From assembly GCA_902786615.1 (NCBI GenBank), contig CADADE010000010.1:602-64601 (forward strand): a stretch of DNA of 64,000 bases, written 5' to 3'. Under the pieces are notes generated by a model, which ran no database searches, was not told the origin of the DNA, and saw only the letters and a program-made list of their open reading frames with translations. Within the stretch, counting starts at the first letter, position 1; every line of letters begins with the position of its first letter. Positions 7,835 through 14,311 of this stretch are shown one piece after another. The translations under genes were made by a program, and so were the position numbers. This DNA comes from Oscillospiraceae bacterium (GTDB lineage: Bacteria; Bacillota_A; Clostridia; Oscillospirales; Oscillospiraceae).

Positions 7835-8440
7835 TTATTGTTTCTTACCGTCGGCCGCCTTGAAATCCGGCTCCGTCCCGTCCGCCAGGCGCTTGATGTT
7901 GGCGTGATGGCGGGCAATGGCGAGGCAGGCGCAGAAGATTGAAAGAACAAGACGCGGCGTGCTCACATGAAGCAGGAACGAGGACGCCACGATGGCGACT
8001 GCGCCGCAGAGAGAACCGACCGAAACCTTTTTGGACAGGAGCGAGCCCAGCAGGAAAGCGCCGACCGTGCACACGCCGACGCGCCAGTCAATACCGAAGC
8101 CGACCGCCCCGCCGACCGCGATGCCCTTGCCGCCCTTGAAGCCATGCAGCACGGGGAAGCAATGGCCCAGCATGCACGCCCCGGCGCCGAGGCACAGACC
8201 GATCTCCCCCGCCAGAGCGTTTCCGACCAACATACAGGCCCCGGCCTTCAGTGCGTCGCCCGCGAGCGTCAGCAGTCCCGCGCCCCAGCCGTGTACGCGC
8301 GCCATATTGGTCGCGCCCGCGTTGCCGCTGCCCTCCTTCCGGATGTCGCCGCCGAAAAGGGCTTTGGAGGTAAGGATCGAAAGACTCAGCGAGCCGATCA
8401 CGAAGGAACCGGCAACAATCACAAGATATTTCCAGATCAC
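7835..8440 (-). CDS. plsY: Glycerol-3-phosphate acyltransferase PlsY
   Basis: PlsY moves an acyl group from acyl-phosphate to glycerol-3-phosphate, the first step of phospholipid synthesis, in the membrane; its acyl-phosphate donor is made by PlsX, encoded at 36.8 kb. The 201-residue protein has the family length, about five hydrophobic helices and all three signature loops: G-S-G-N-A-G-A-T-N (residues ~37-45), G-H-x-F-P-V-L-H-G-F-K-G-G-K-G (~92-106) and the late R-H-x-x-N motif (~A-R-H-H-A-N-I-K-R). It is monocistronic with its own terminator. Confidence 0.95.
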   Translation of the reverse strand: MIWKYLVIVAGSFVIGSLSLSILTSKALFGGDIRKEGSGNAGATNMARVHGWGAGLLTLAGDALKAGACMLVGNALAGEIGLCLGAGACMLGHCFPVLHGFKGGKGIAVGGAVGFGIDWRVGVCTVGAFLLGSLLSKKVSVGSLCGAVAIVASSFLLHVSTPRLVLSIFCACLAIARHHANIKRLADGTEPDFKAADGKKQ

Positions 8441-8507
8441 AGTATTGACCCCCCATCACCGTGCCGCCCCGCTTCGGAACCGGCCCGGAAATATTATTCA
8501 TTATAAT

Positions 8508-9179
8508 TCACATACGCTCCGTTTGCAAGATTTCCGCACATTTTGTTCCTGCGCATTCCGTCCAGGGCCAGAGAGACGGCGGCGCTTTCTCAAAACGCAG
8601 GTATTCTCCCGTCTCCGGATGGGTGAAGCCAAGCGCGTGCGACCAGAGGGCAAGCGGGCAGTCATCCGGCTCGGCACAGTACTTACGTTCGCCAAACAGC
8701 GGCCAGCCCCGGGAGGCAAACTGTACCCGGATCTGGTGGGTGCGCCCAGTGTGTAAATGGATGCACACCAGGCTCATCCCCGCACCGCGCCCGAGCACCT
8801 CATAGTCGAGCGCCGCCTCCTGTACGCCTTTGCCGGGGGCCTCGGCCACAAAGGTCATTTTCCGCGCCTTGTCCCGCCAGAGAAGATCCCGCAGCTCTCC
8901 GCGCTCCGGCGGCGCGCCGTGCACCACGGCGAGGTATTCCTTCTCAAAGCCGCCCTCCCGAATCTGCCGGCTGAGTGCCGACGCCGAAGCCGCGCTGTGG
9001 GCCAGCACCATCAGCCCGCTCACCGCCCGGTCCAGGCGATGCACCGTGCGTACATCGGCCCCCTCGTCGCCGAGCGCCCTGCGCACAAGCTCCGGCACGC
9101 CGCCCGGCTCATCCGTGGACAGGACGCCCGCGGGCTTGACGCAGACGATCACAGCGGAATCCCGATAGACGATTTCCAT
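8508..9179 (-). CDS. RluA-family RNA pseudouridine synthase
   Basis: The 223-residue protein carries the catalytic motif V-H-R-L-D-R-A-V-S-G-L (nucleophilic Asp, residues ~46-56) and the later H-T-G-R-T-H-Q-I-R-V-Q motif of the RluA/RsuA superfamily. It has no N-terminal S4 domain, so it belongs with short RluA-type enzymes that isomerise uridine in rRNA or tRNA. The exact target cannot be read from the sequence. It lies 4 bases after the DUF1836 gene on the same strand, so the two are likely co-transcribed. Confidence 0.9.
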   Translation of the reverse strand: MEIVYRDSAVIVCVKPAGVLSTDEPGGVPELVRRALGDEGADVRTVHRLDRAVSGLMVLAHSAASASALSRQIREGGFEKEYLAVVHGAPPERGELRDLLWRDKARKMTFVAEAPGKGVQEAALDYEVLGRGAGMSLVCIHLHTGRTHQIRVQFASRGWPLFGERKYCAEPDDCPLALWSHALGFTHPETGEYLRFEKAPPSLWPWTECAGTKCAEILQTERM

Positions 9180-9183
9180 CCGC

Positions 9184-9810
9184 TCAAGCCTGCTTCCCGG
9201 CGCCGTGCGCTTCGATGCTGCCGCCGTCCGAGAGATCCTTTCCCTCCAGCAGCAGGAGCTTTTCCGCCATCAGGCGGGCAAAGCCGCTGATGACGGCGAC
9301 GGAAGAGATCAGATCGTTCGTGTCGTCGGTTGTGATCTCAGTCTCCTCATCCTGCCCGTGGTCGAGAATGCCGCCCGCCGCGATGCGCACCTGCTTCAAA
9401 AAGTACGTACAGCTTAGCCTGTGGCGGGCTACAAATGCGCTGTACACGCGCCTGAGCTCTTCCTCGCTCAGGCCCATGGGGATCATGGTTTTCAGCGTCG
9501 GGATCGATAGGCTCTGCTTCAGGGTGCAGACCATGACCAGATAGGCGATGTGGACACGGTAATACTTTTTCTTGACCGGCTCCGGCATGATCTTCTTGCG
9601 GACATAGTTGTTGATGGCAGCCGGGGTGATGATCTGCTCCTCCTTGAGTTCGGGCGGCATATAGTCCAGATACTGCGTCAACAGCGTCACCACCTGATCC
9701 ATATAGAGGCCGAAGTCCGGGATTTCCTCCCAGGCGGGGAGTCGGTAGTTTTCCAGATATTTTTCCCAGCGGCGCAGCTTGCCCGCGATCAGTTCCTTGT
9801 TGTAGGTCAT
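9184..9810 (-). CDS. DUF1836 domain-containing protein
   Basis: The protein is about 208 residues when started at 9810, where GGAG lies upstream. The longer frame to 9954 runs back through the promoter region and is not credible. The central part (I-T-P-A-A-I-N-N-Y-V-R-K-K-I-M-P-x-P, residues ~60-80) is the DUF1836 hallmark and looks like a MerR-type helix-turn-helix, so DNA binding is plausible. The gene is divergent from degV, a pairing often seen in Firmicutes, and may regulate it. Precise role unknown. Confidence 0.8.
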   Translation of the reverse strand: MTYNKELIAGKLRRWEKYLENYRLPAWEEIPDFGLYMDQVVTLLTQYLDYMPPELKEEQIITPAAINNYVRKKIMPEPVKKKYYRVHIAYLVMVCTLKQSLSIPTLKTMIPMGLSEEELRRVYSAFVARHRLSCTYFLKQVRIAAGGILDHGQDEETEITTDDTNDLISSVAVISGFARLMAEKLLLLEGKDLSDGGSIEAHGAGKQA

Positions 9811-9841
9811 ACCGGTATCTCCGTTTCCAATTTCTACCCCT

Positions 9842-9869
9842 ATTATAACAGATTTAATCCAGGAATCAA
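9842..9869 (-). promoter_or_regulatory. Promoter of the DUF1836 gene
   Basis: On the minus strand TTGATT (9864-9869) and TATAAT (9842-9847) are separated by 16 bases and lie about 30 bases upstream of the start. Confidence 0.65.
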
Positions 9870-9892
9870 GATGAATATTTACACTGTTTCGG

Positions 9893-9921
9893 TTGACATA
9901 GTGTTTTGAATGTGCTAATAT
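9893..9921 (+). promoter_or_regulatory. Promoter P1 of degV
   Basis: TTGACA (9893-9898), 17-base spacer, TAATAT (9916-9921). Confidence 0.7.
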
Positions 9922-9947
9922 GATTCGCAAGATTAGATATATTTGAT

Positions 9948-9980
9948 TTGACAAAATGCCGGATCTGTGTATTATATATT
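9948..9980 (+). promoter_or_regulatory. Promoter P2 of degV
   Basis: TTGACA (9948-9953) is followed by a TA-rich -10 region (ATTATATATT, 9971-9980). The near-identical motif ATATATTTGAT occurs just before and just after this -35 (about 9937 and 9974), a possible operator repeat. Confidence 0.55.
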
Positions 9981-10030
9981 TGATCTCAAAGATTCAGATA
10001 TCCAAGTGATCGGATAAAGGAGGCATTGTT

Positions 10031-10894
10031 ATGTCCTTTGCCGTTTTTGCGGACGGAAGCGCAAACCTGCCGCAGTCGATGCTGGATGGGATTCAGCTTC
10101 TCCCCTGTGATTATACGGTTGACGGCGTGGCGAAGACCTATTGGGGTGATGTGGATCACTTTGACGGTCCTTCCTTCTACGAAGACCTCCGCAAGGGCAA
10201 GGTTGTGAAGACTTCCCTTCTCAATACGCAGCTTTTCCTCTCCCGCTTTGCGCCGCTGCTGACGCAGGGACAGGACATCATCTATATCTCCATGAGCTCC
10301 GGTATCAGCGGCACCTACAACGCCGCCCGCATCGCCGCGCAAGAGCTGATGGAGCTCTACAGCGGGCGTTTTGTCCACATTGTGGACTCCCTGGGCTGCG
10401 GCTTCGGCAACGGTCTGCTCGCCGTGCGAGCTGCCGCGCTGAGCCGCCAGGGCGTGCCCGCGCGGGAGGCCGCCGCCATTCTCGACGCCGAGGTTCCCCA
10501 TACCTGCCAGTATTTCACGGTGGACGATCTGAACTTTTTGAAGAACACGGGGCGCGTGAGCGGCGTGACCGCCAAGATCGCGACAGTTTTGAACATCAAG
10601 CCCATTCTCTTCGGCGACAGCACGGGCCACATCATCTCCTGCACCAAGGTGCGCGGGCGCAAAAACTCCATTGAGATGCTCGCCAAAAAGTACGACGAGA
10701 AGCGCATCGACCAGGAGGGGCAGACCGTCTGCATCTCCCACGGCGACTGTCTGGCAGACGCGGAGTACCTGGCCGGGCTTGTGCGCGCCATCACCCCGGA
10801 GGTGACGATCACCATCTGCCAGCATGAGCCGTTTTCCGGCGCGCATGTCGGCCCCGGCATGCTGGGTCTCTTCTTCCGCGGGAAGGAACGATAA
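10031..10894 (+). CDS. DegV family (fatty-acid-binding/FakB-like) protein
   Basis: DegV/FakB proteins bind a fatty acid and present it to FakA for phosphorylation, feeding exogenous fatty acids to PlsX/PlsY. The 287-residue length fits. N-terminal F-A-D-G-S-A-N-L matches the family's first motif (T-D-S-x-x-D-L type), and S-M-S-S-G-I-S-G-T-Y (residues ~89-98) is the ligand carboxylate-binding loop. V-D-S-L-G-C-G and the late C-Q-H-E-P-F-S-G-A-H-V-G-P-G-M match the rest of the fold. AAAGGAGG precedes the ATG. Two promoters lie upstream and a strong terminator follows. Confidence 0.9.
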   Translation: MSFAVFADGSANLPQSMLDGIQLLPCDYTVDGVAKTYWGDVDHFDGPSFYEDLRKGKVVKTSLLNTQLFLSRFAPLLTQGQDIIYISMSSGISGTYNAARIAAQELMELYSGRFVHIVDSLGCGFGNGLLAVRAAALSRQGVPAREAAAILDAEVPHTCQYFTVDDLNFLKNTGRVSGVTAKIATVLNIKPILFGDSTGHIISCTKVRGRKNSIEMLAKKYDEKRIDQEGQTVCISHGDCLADAEYLAGLVRAITPEVTITICQHEPFSGAHVGPGMLGLFFRGKER

Positions 10895-10911
10895 AGCACG
10901 GCGCTATGCAA

Positions 10912-10948
10912 ATGAGGGTGCAGCAAAAACGCTGCGCCCCCATTTTTT
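10912..10948 (+). terminator. Terminator of degV
   Basis: ATGAGGGTGCAGC and GCTGCGCCCCCAT pair with one G-containing mismatch around an A-rich loop and are followed by TTTTTT. Confidence 0.8.
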
Positions 10949-10952
10949 GTTC

Positions 10953-11113
10953 AGGCAGCACCGCACAATCCGCCTTCGGCACCTCCTGGAAAATTTGCGC
11001 TCTGATTTTGTCACTTTTTCTTGAAATACACAAAGTATTCCTGCGAAAAAATGCCTTCATCAGAACGCAAATTTTCTCAGGATTCGCTCTCGCCGAATTA
11101 TGCGGTGTTGCCT
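10953..11113. repeat. Complete MITE-like palindromic element with ~55-bp terminal inverted repeats
   Basis: The left end AGGCAGCACCGCACAATCCG and the reverse complement of the right end, AGGCAACACCGCATAATTCG, match at 17 of 20 bases. The similarity resumes with AAAATTTGCGCTCTGAT against AAAATTTGCGTTCTGAT. The middle carries AATACACAAAGTATTCC. No transposase is encoded. A half copy lies at 6914-7000. The element ends exactly at the stop codon of the following minus-strand gene. Confidence 0.75.
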
Positions 11114-12412
11114 TCAGTTTTTCAGCCGACGGAAGCTGTAGATTTCGCCCGGGCAGCGCTCCTCCCTGGTGCCGAGGGCCCAGTCGATCACGCCGAGTTC
11201 AAAGGCGTCATAGGTGATCTGCTCGTGCTCGTCGTGCAGGCAGCCGGCCAGCATCACCCAGCAGCCCGCGTCCACCAGGCGGGCGATGGGCTCATAGGAG
11301 CTGTCCTCCCAGACGGGCTGGAAGAGATAGAGATGGGTGCCGAGCGCGGCAAGCTCCCGGCACTGCGCCGCCGTCGGCACCAGCTCCGCCTCGCCCCATC
11401 CGTTGCCCGCGTCCAGCGACAGGACGCAGGGGATTTCAACGGCATACTCTCGCTTTGCGATCATCGGGATCTGCAGGGCGGGATAGGCTCCGAGGCTGGA
11501 GCCCGCCGCGAGCGCCTTTGTCGGGAAAACGCCGCAGTCAGCCGCCGCCTCATCCAGGATGCGCAGGGCCTTTTCACAGCAGCCCTTCATATCCGGCAGA
11601 TCGTTTCGCCGCAGGAAGACGGCCAGGGTGTTCGGCGCGGGATTTGCCATGTAGTAATACAGGAACTCGGTGTACAGCTCCTCATCCCGCCCGCCGGGGA
11701 TATAGAGGAAAAAGCGGGTTTCCGCGTTCGGCTCCTCCGGGAAGAGGATGTAGGCCTCCTTTGTCCGGTATGCCTTTTTGTAAAAGGGATTGTCAAAGCG
11801 CCGGGTGGGATCATTCAGCTTCACATGCGTTACATCCGCCTGCTGCGCCAGCATCCGCCGCCCCCGCTCCAGAAATTTTGCGCTGTCGCGGTAATCGCCG
11901 CACGCCTCCCAGATGGCGCAGGCAAGCTCCAGCTTCCCGCCGGAGGCAAGCGCAGGCGCCCGCTCGTAGAGGGCCGGGTTCAGCGCCTCCAGCGCCTCCC
12001 TGCTTCCGGGATAGTCGCCCAGCATGAGATAAATCGCGCGCGCCTCCTCGGGCTTCCCGCTTGCCGCGAGAGCGCCGGCGCGCATGAAATCATAGTCCCG
12101 CAGAAGCGAGCGCACGTCCTTGTAATCCCCCAGCGTGACCAGCAGCTTCCCCGCGCGCTCATAGTCGCCGGACTGCAGAAGCTGCCGCGCGCTCTGATAC
12201 TGCGCCTCGCGAAGCTGCGCGTCACAGGCTGCGGCCCCCTCCGTATTCTGCAGCTCCTGGTAGAGAAGCTTTGCCGCCTCATATTCCCCGGCAGCGTACA
12301 GCCTGTCCGCCTCGGCAGTACGTGCGTAGCCCTGATAGAGCCGCAAGCCCAGCACCATGCCGAACATGACCAGAATACTCGCCGCAGTAAGAAGCAATCC
12401 CTTTGCCTTCAA
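11114..12412 (-). CDS. Membrane-anchored TPR-like protein with alpha/beta-hydrolase-like domain
   Basis: The 432-residue protein starts with one N-terminal membrane helix (residues ~5-24). Helical repeats follow (about 30-195) with the recurrent pattern L-x-x-x-G-D-Y-x-x-A and L-G-D-Y-K-D, typical of tetratricopeptide-like units in clostridial surface proteins. The second half (about 200-430) looks like an esterase-type alpha/beta fold, with the nucleophile-elbow motif A-A-G-S-S-L-G-A-Y-P (near residue 325), a late Asp region and D-E-H-E-Q. No family name is recognised. The C-terminal domain is predicted outside the cell. Its stop codon touches the repeat element at 10953-11113. Confidence 0.6.
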   Translation of the reverse strand: MKAKGLLLTAASILVMFGMVLGLRLYQGYARTAEADRLYAAGEYEAAKLLYQELQNTEGAAACDAQLREAQYQSARQLLQSGDYERAGKLLVTLGDYKDVRSLLRDYDFMRAGALAASGKPEEARAIYLMLGDYPGSREALEALNPALYERAPALASGGKLELACAIWEACGDYRDSAKFLERGRRMLAQQADVTHVKLNDPTRRFDNPFYKKAYRTKEAYILFPEEPNAETRFFLYIPGGRDEELYTEFLYYYMANPAPNTLAVFLRRNDLPDMKGCCEKALRILDEAAADCGVFPTKALAAGSSLGAYPALQIPMIAKREYAVEIPCVLSLDAGNGWGEAELVPTAAQCRELAALGTHLYLFQPVWEDSSYEPIARLVDAGCWVMLAGCLHDEHEQITYDAFELGVIDWALGTREERCPGEIYSFRRLKN

Positions 12413-12456
12413 GTTTGTCTCCCTTCGTTGCTTGCGCTTCTCTCTGTGTTTTCCTT

Positions 12457-12484
12457 AAAAAGCCGCCCGGACGGGCGGCTTTTT
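12457..12484. terminator. Terminator between the rhomboid-like and TPR genes
   Basis: AAAAAGCCGCCCG and CGGGCGGCTTTTT form a perfect stem with a two-base loop. It can act in both directions and ends the minus-strand gene at 12488. Confidence 0.85.
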
Positions 12485-12487
12485 CTC

Positions 12488-13318
12488 TTACTCCGTAAAA
12501 TGGATGTGGTTGTTGATGTGGTCGATGCAGAAGCAGTGATAGCCCGCGCAGCGGGAGCAGTAGCGGAATTCCAGTTCCGGGTAGTCGGCGTCCGTCCTGC
12601 CGCAGACCGCGCACTTGTGGGTGTAGAGCTTATCCTGCTGCTCCCGGCGGATGCGGGCGGACTCGCGTTTAAAGTTGATTGTGTTGGCGCTCGGTTTGCG
12701 CGGCAGCATGCGCTTGAGGTCGCCGCCGCAGAAGATCAGAAAGTTCAGGATCGCGACGACCGGCAGGAGGTTCTCCGGAAAGGGCGTGGTAATGACGGAG
12801 AACAGGAAAAAGGCCGCGTCCACCAGGGCGAGATACTTCATCTTGACCGGGATAATGAACAGGAACAGCACTTGCATATCCGGGAAGAGCGCCGCAAAGG
12901 AGAAAAACATGGAGAGATAAATATAGGTGGAGCTCAGAAGCACGGATTTTCCGGTGATAAAGTAAATGCCGAAGCCGTAGAGGATCGTGAGGATCACGCC
13001 GGTGAAGAAATAAATGGTGAACTGGCCGGTCCCCCACTGGTTTTCAAGCGTGGTGCCGATCCAATAATAAAAGTAAAAGGCGATGAAGGCCAGCAGGCCG
13101 GTGGAGGGCGGGATGAAGATGAAGCTGATGAGCCGCCAGATCTGCCCGCGCAGGATCAGTGCGGGGCTGAAGAGCAGATAGCTCATCAGGGGGCGGTTGA
13201 CCGCGCCCAGCAGCCAGAAGACCACGTTTGCGATCACGATATAGCGCATCAGATTGGGGATGCCGAAATCCGGATGGCGGCGGCAGAATTTTTCGATTTC
13301 TCTTCTTGGATCTTTCAT
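12488..13318 (-). CDS. Rhomboid-like membrane protein with C-terminal zinc ribbon (probable pseudoprotease)
   Basis: The 276-residue protein has six or so hydrophobic helices (residues ~24-205), including Q-I-W-R-L-I-S-F-I-F-I-P-P and F-Y-F-Y-Y-W-I-G-T-T-L-E-N-Q-W-G, which fit the rhomboid/Der1 fold with its L1 loop Trp-Arg motif. The rhomboid catalytic G-x-S-G is absent; the matching region reads L-L-S-S-T-Y-I-Y, and no catalytic His is evident, so it is probably not a protease. The soluble C-terminus has C-A-V-C-G and C-S-R-C (residues ~235-258) followed by H-C-F-C-I-D-H, a zinc-ribbon arrangement. A role in membrane-protein handling is only a guess. Confidence 0.7.
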   Translation of the reverse strand: MKDPRREIEKFCRRHPDFGIPNLMRYIVIANVVFWLLGAVNRPLMSYLLFSPALILRGQIWRLISFIFIPPSTGLLAFIAFYFYYWIGTTLENQWGTGQFTIYFFTGVILTILYGFGIYFITGKSVLLSSTYIYLSMFFSFAALFPDMQVLFLFIIPVKMKYLALVDAAFFLFSVITTPFPENLLPVVAILNFLIFCGGDLKRMLPRKPSANTINFKRESARIRREQQDKLYTHKCAVCGRTDADYPELEFRYCSRCAGYHCFCIDHINNHIHFTE

Positions 13319-13409
13319 AGCACTTCTCCTGATGATCTTGGATTGTCTACCAATATACCCCGTTCCGGATGGGATGTCTATAAAATTTTGTAAATTTGCA
13401 AACAGGGTC

Positions 13410-13438
13410 TTTCAAAAAAAGCACGGGTATGATACTAT
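13410..13438 (+). promoter_or_regulatory. Promoter of rlmB
   Basis: TTTCAA (13410-13415), 17-base spacer, TACTAT (13433-13438). Confidence 0.5.
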
Positions 13439-13494
13439 GTTAACCTAATGAGTATAGACGAAGCAGACGAGCGAGCACGAACGAGGTAGAAAAC

Positions 13495-14271
13495 GTGGAA
13501 AAAGAATACGAAAAAGAAAACGGCCGTGAGGCCATTGAAAACGATATCATCGAAGGCCGCAACGCGGTCATCGAGGCGCTGCGCGCAGGGCGCGCCATCG
13601 ACAAGATCTTCATCGCCAAGGGCGACGTGGACAAAACGCTGGGACATATCGCCTCCAAGGCGAGGGATCAGGGCGTCGTGGTGGTCGAGGCCGACCGCCG
13701 CAAGCTGGATTTCATGAGCCGCACCAAGGCTCACCAGGGCGTGGTGGCGCTGGTCGCCGTGCGTGAATACTGCGAGGTGAAGGACATCCTCGCCGTTGCC
13801 GAGGATCGGGGCGAGGCCCCCTTTGTCATCGTGTGCGACGAGATCAGCGACCCGCACAATCTCGGCGCCATCATCCGCACGGCGGAGTGCGTGGGCGCGC
13901 ACGGCGTCGTGATCCCCAAGCGCCGCAGCGCGGGGCTGACCGCCATTGTGGGCAAGGCCTCCGCCGGGGCCGCGGAGTACATGGCCATCGCAAGGGTGGC
14001 GAATATTCCCTCGGCTCTGAAAGAACTCAAGGAGGCCGGACTCTGGGTCTACGGCACGGCGGCGGACGGCGCTTCCCGGCTCTGGAACACCGATCTCACC
14101 GGGCCCATCGCCCTGGTGATCGGTTCCGAGGGGGATGGCATGGGCCGCCTCGTGCGCGAGAGCTGCGACTTCATTCTCAGCCTCCCCATGAAGGGGCGGC
14201 TCAATTCCCTGAACGCCTCTGCGGCAGCAGCCGTCACCATGTACGAAATTCTGCGGCAGAGAAGCCGTTGA
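13495..14271 (+). CDS. rlmB: 23S rRNA (guanosine-2'-O-)-methyltransferase RlmB (TrmH/SpoU family)
   Basis: RlmB methylates the 2'-OH of a guanosine in 23S rRNA using S-adenosylmethionine. The GTG start follows ACGAGG. The N-terminal substrate-binding domain (I-E-G-R-N-A-V-I-E-A-L, residues ~19-29) precedes the SpoU knot domain with motif 1 D-P-H-N-L-G-A-I-I-R-T-A-E, motif 2 L-V-I-G-S-E-G-D-G-M and motif 3 S-L-P-M-K-G-R-L-N-S-L-N-A-S-A-A. Length (258) and all motifs are normal. The following pseudo-P-type ATPase gene begins 40 bases downstream on the same strand. Confidence 0.92.
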   Translation: MEKEYEKENGREAIENDIIEGRNAVIEALRAGRAIDKIFIAKGDVDKTLGHIASKARDQGVVVVEADRRKLDFMSRTKAHQGVVALVAVREYCEVKDILAVAEDRGEAPFVIVCDEISDPHNLGAIIRTAECVGAHGVVIPKRRSAGLTAIVGKASAGAAEYMAIARVANIPSALKELKEAGLWVYGTAADGASRLWNTDLTGPIALVIGSEGDGMGRLVRESCDFILSLPMKGRLNSLNASAAAAVTMYEILRQRSR

Positions 14272-14311
14272 TGCGTCCGGGGGTTTTCTGAGAAAAGGAC
14301 AGGGTTAGACA

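Noticed and set aside
9811..9954. N-terminal extension of the DUF1836 protein
   Set aside because: It crosses the promoter of the gene, lacks an RBS, and family similarity begins after 9810.
11021..13393. 790-codon plus-strand open frame
   Set aside because: Antisense to the TPR and rhomboid-like genes, which have proper starts, membrane helices and family motifs; its first residues come from the repeat element.
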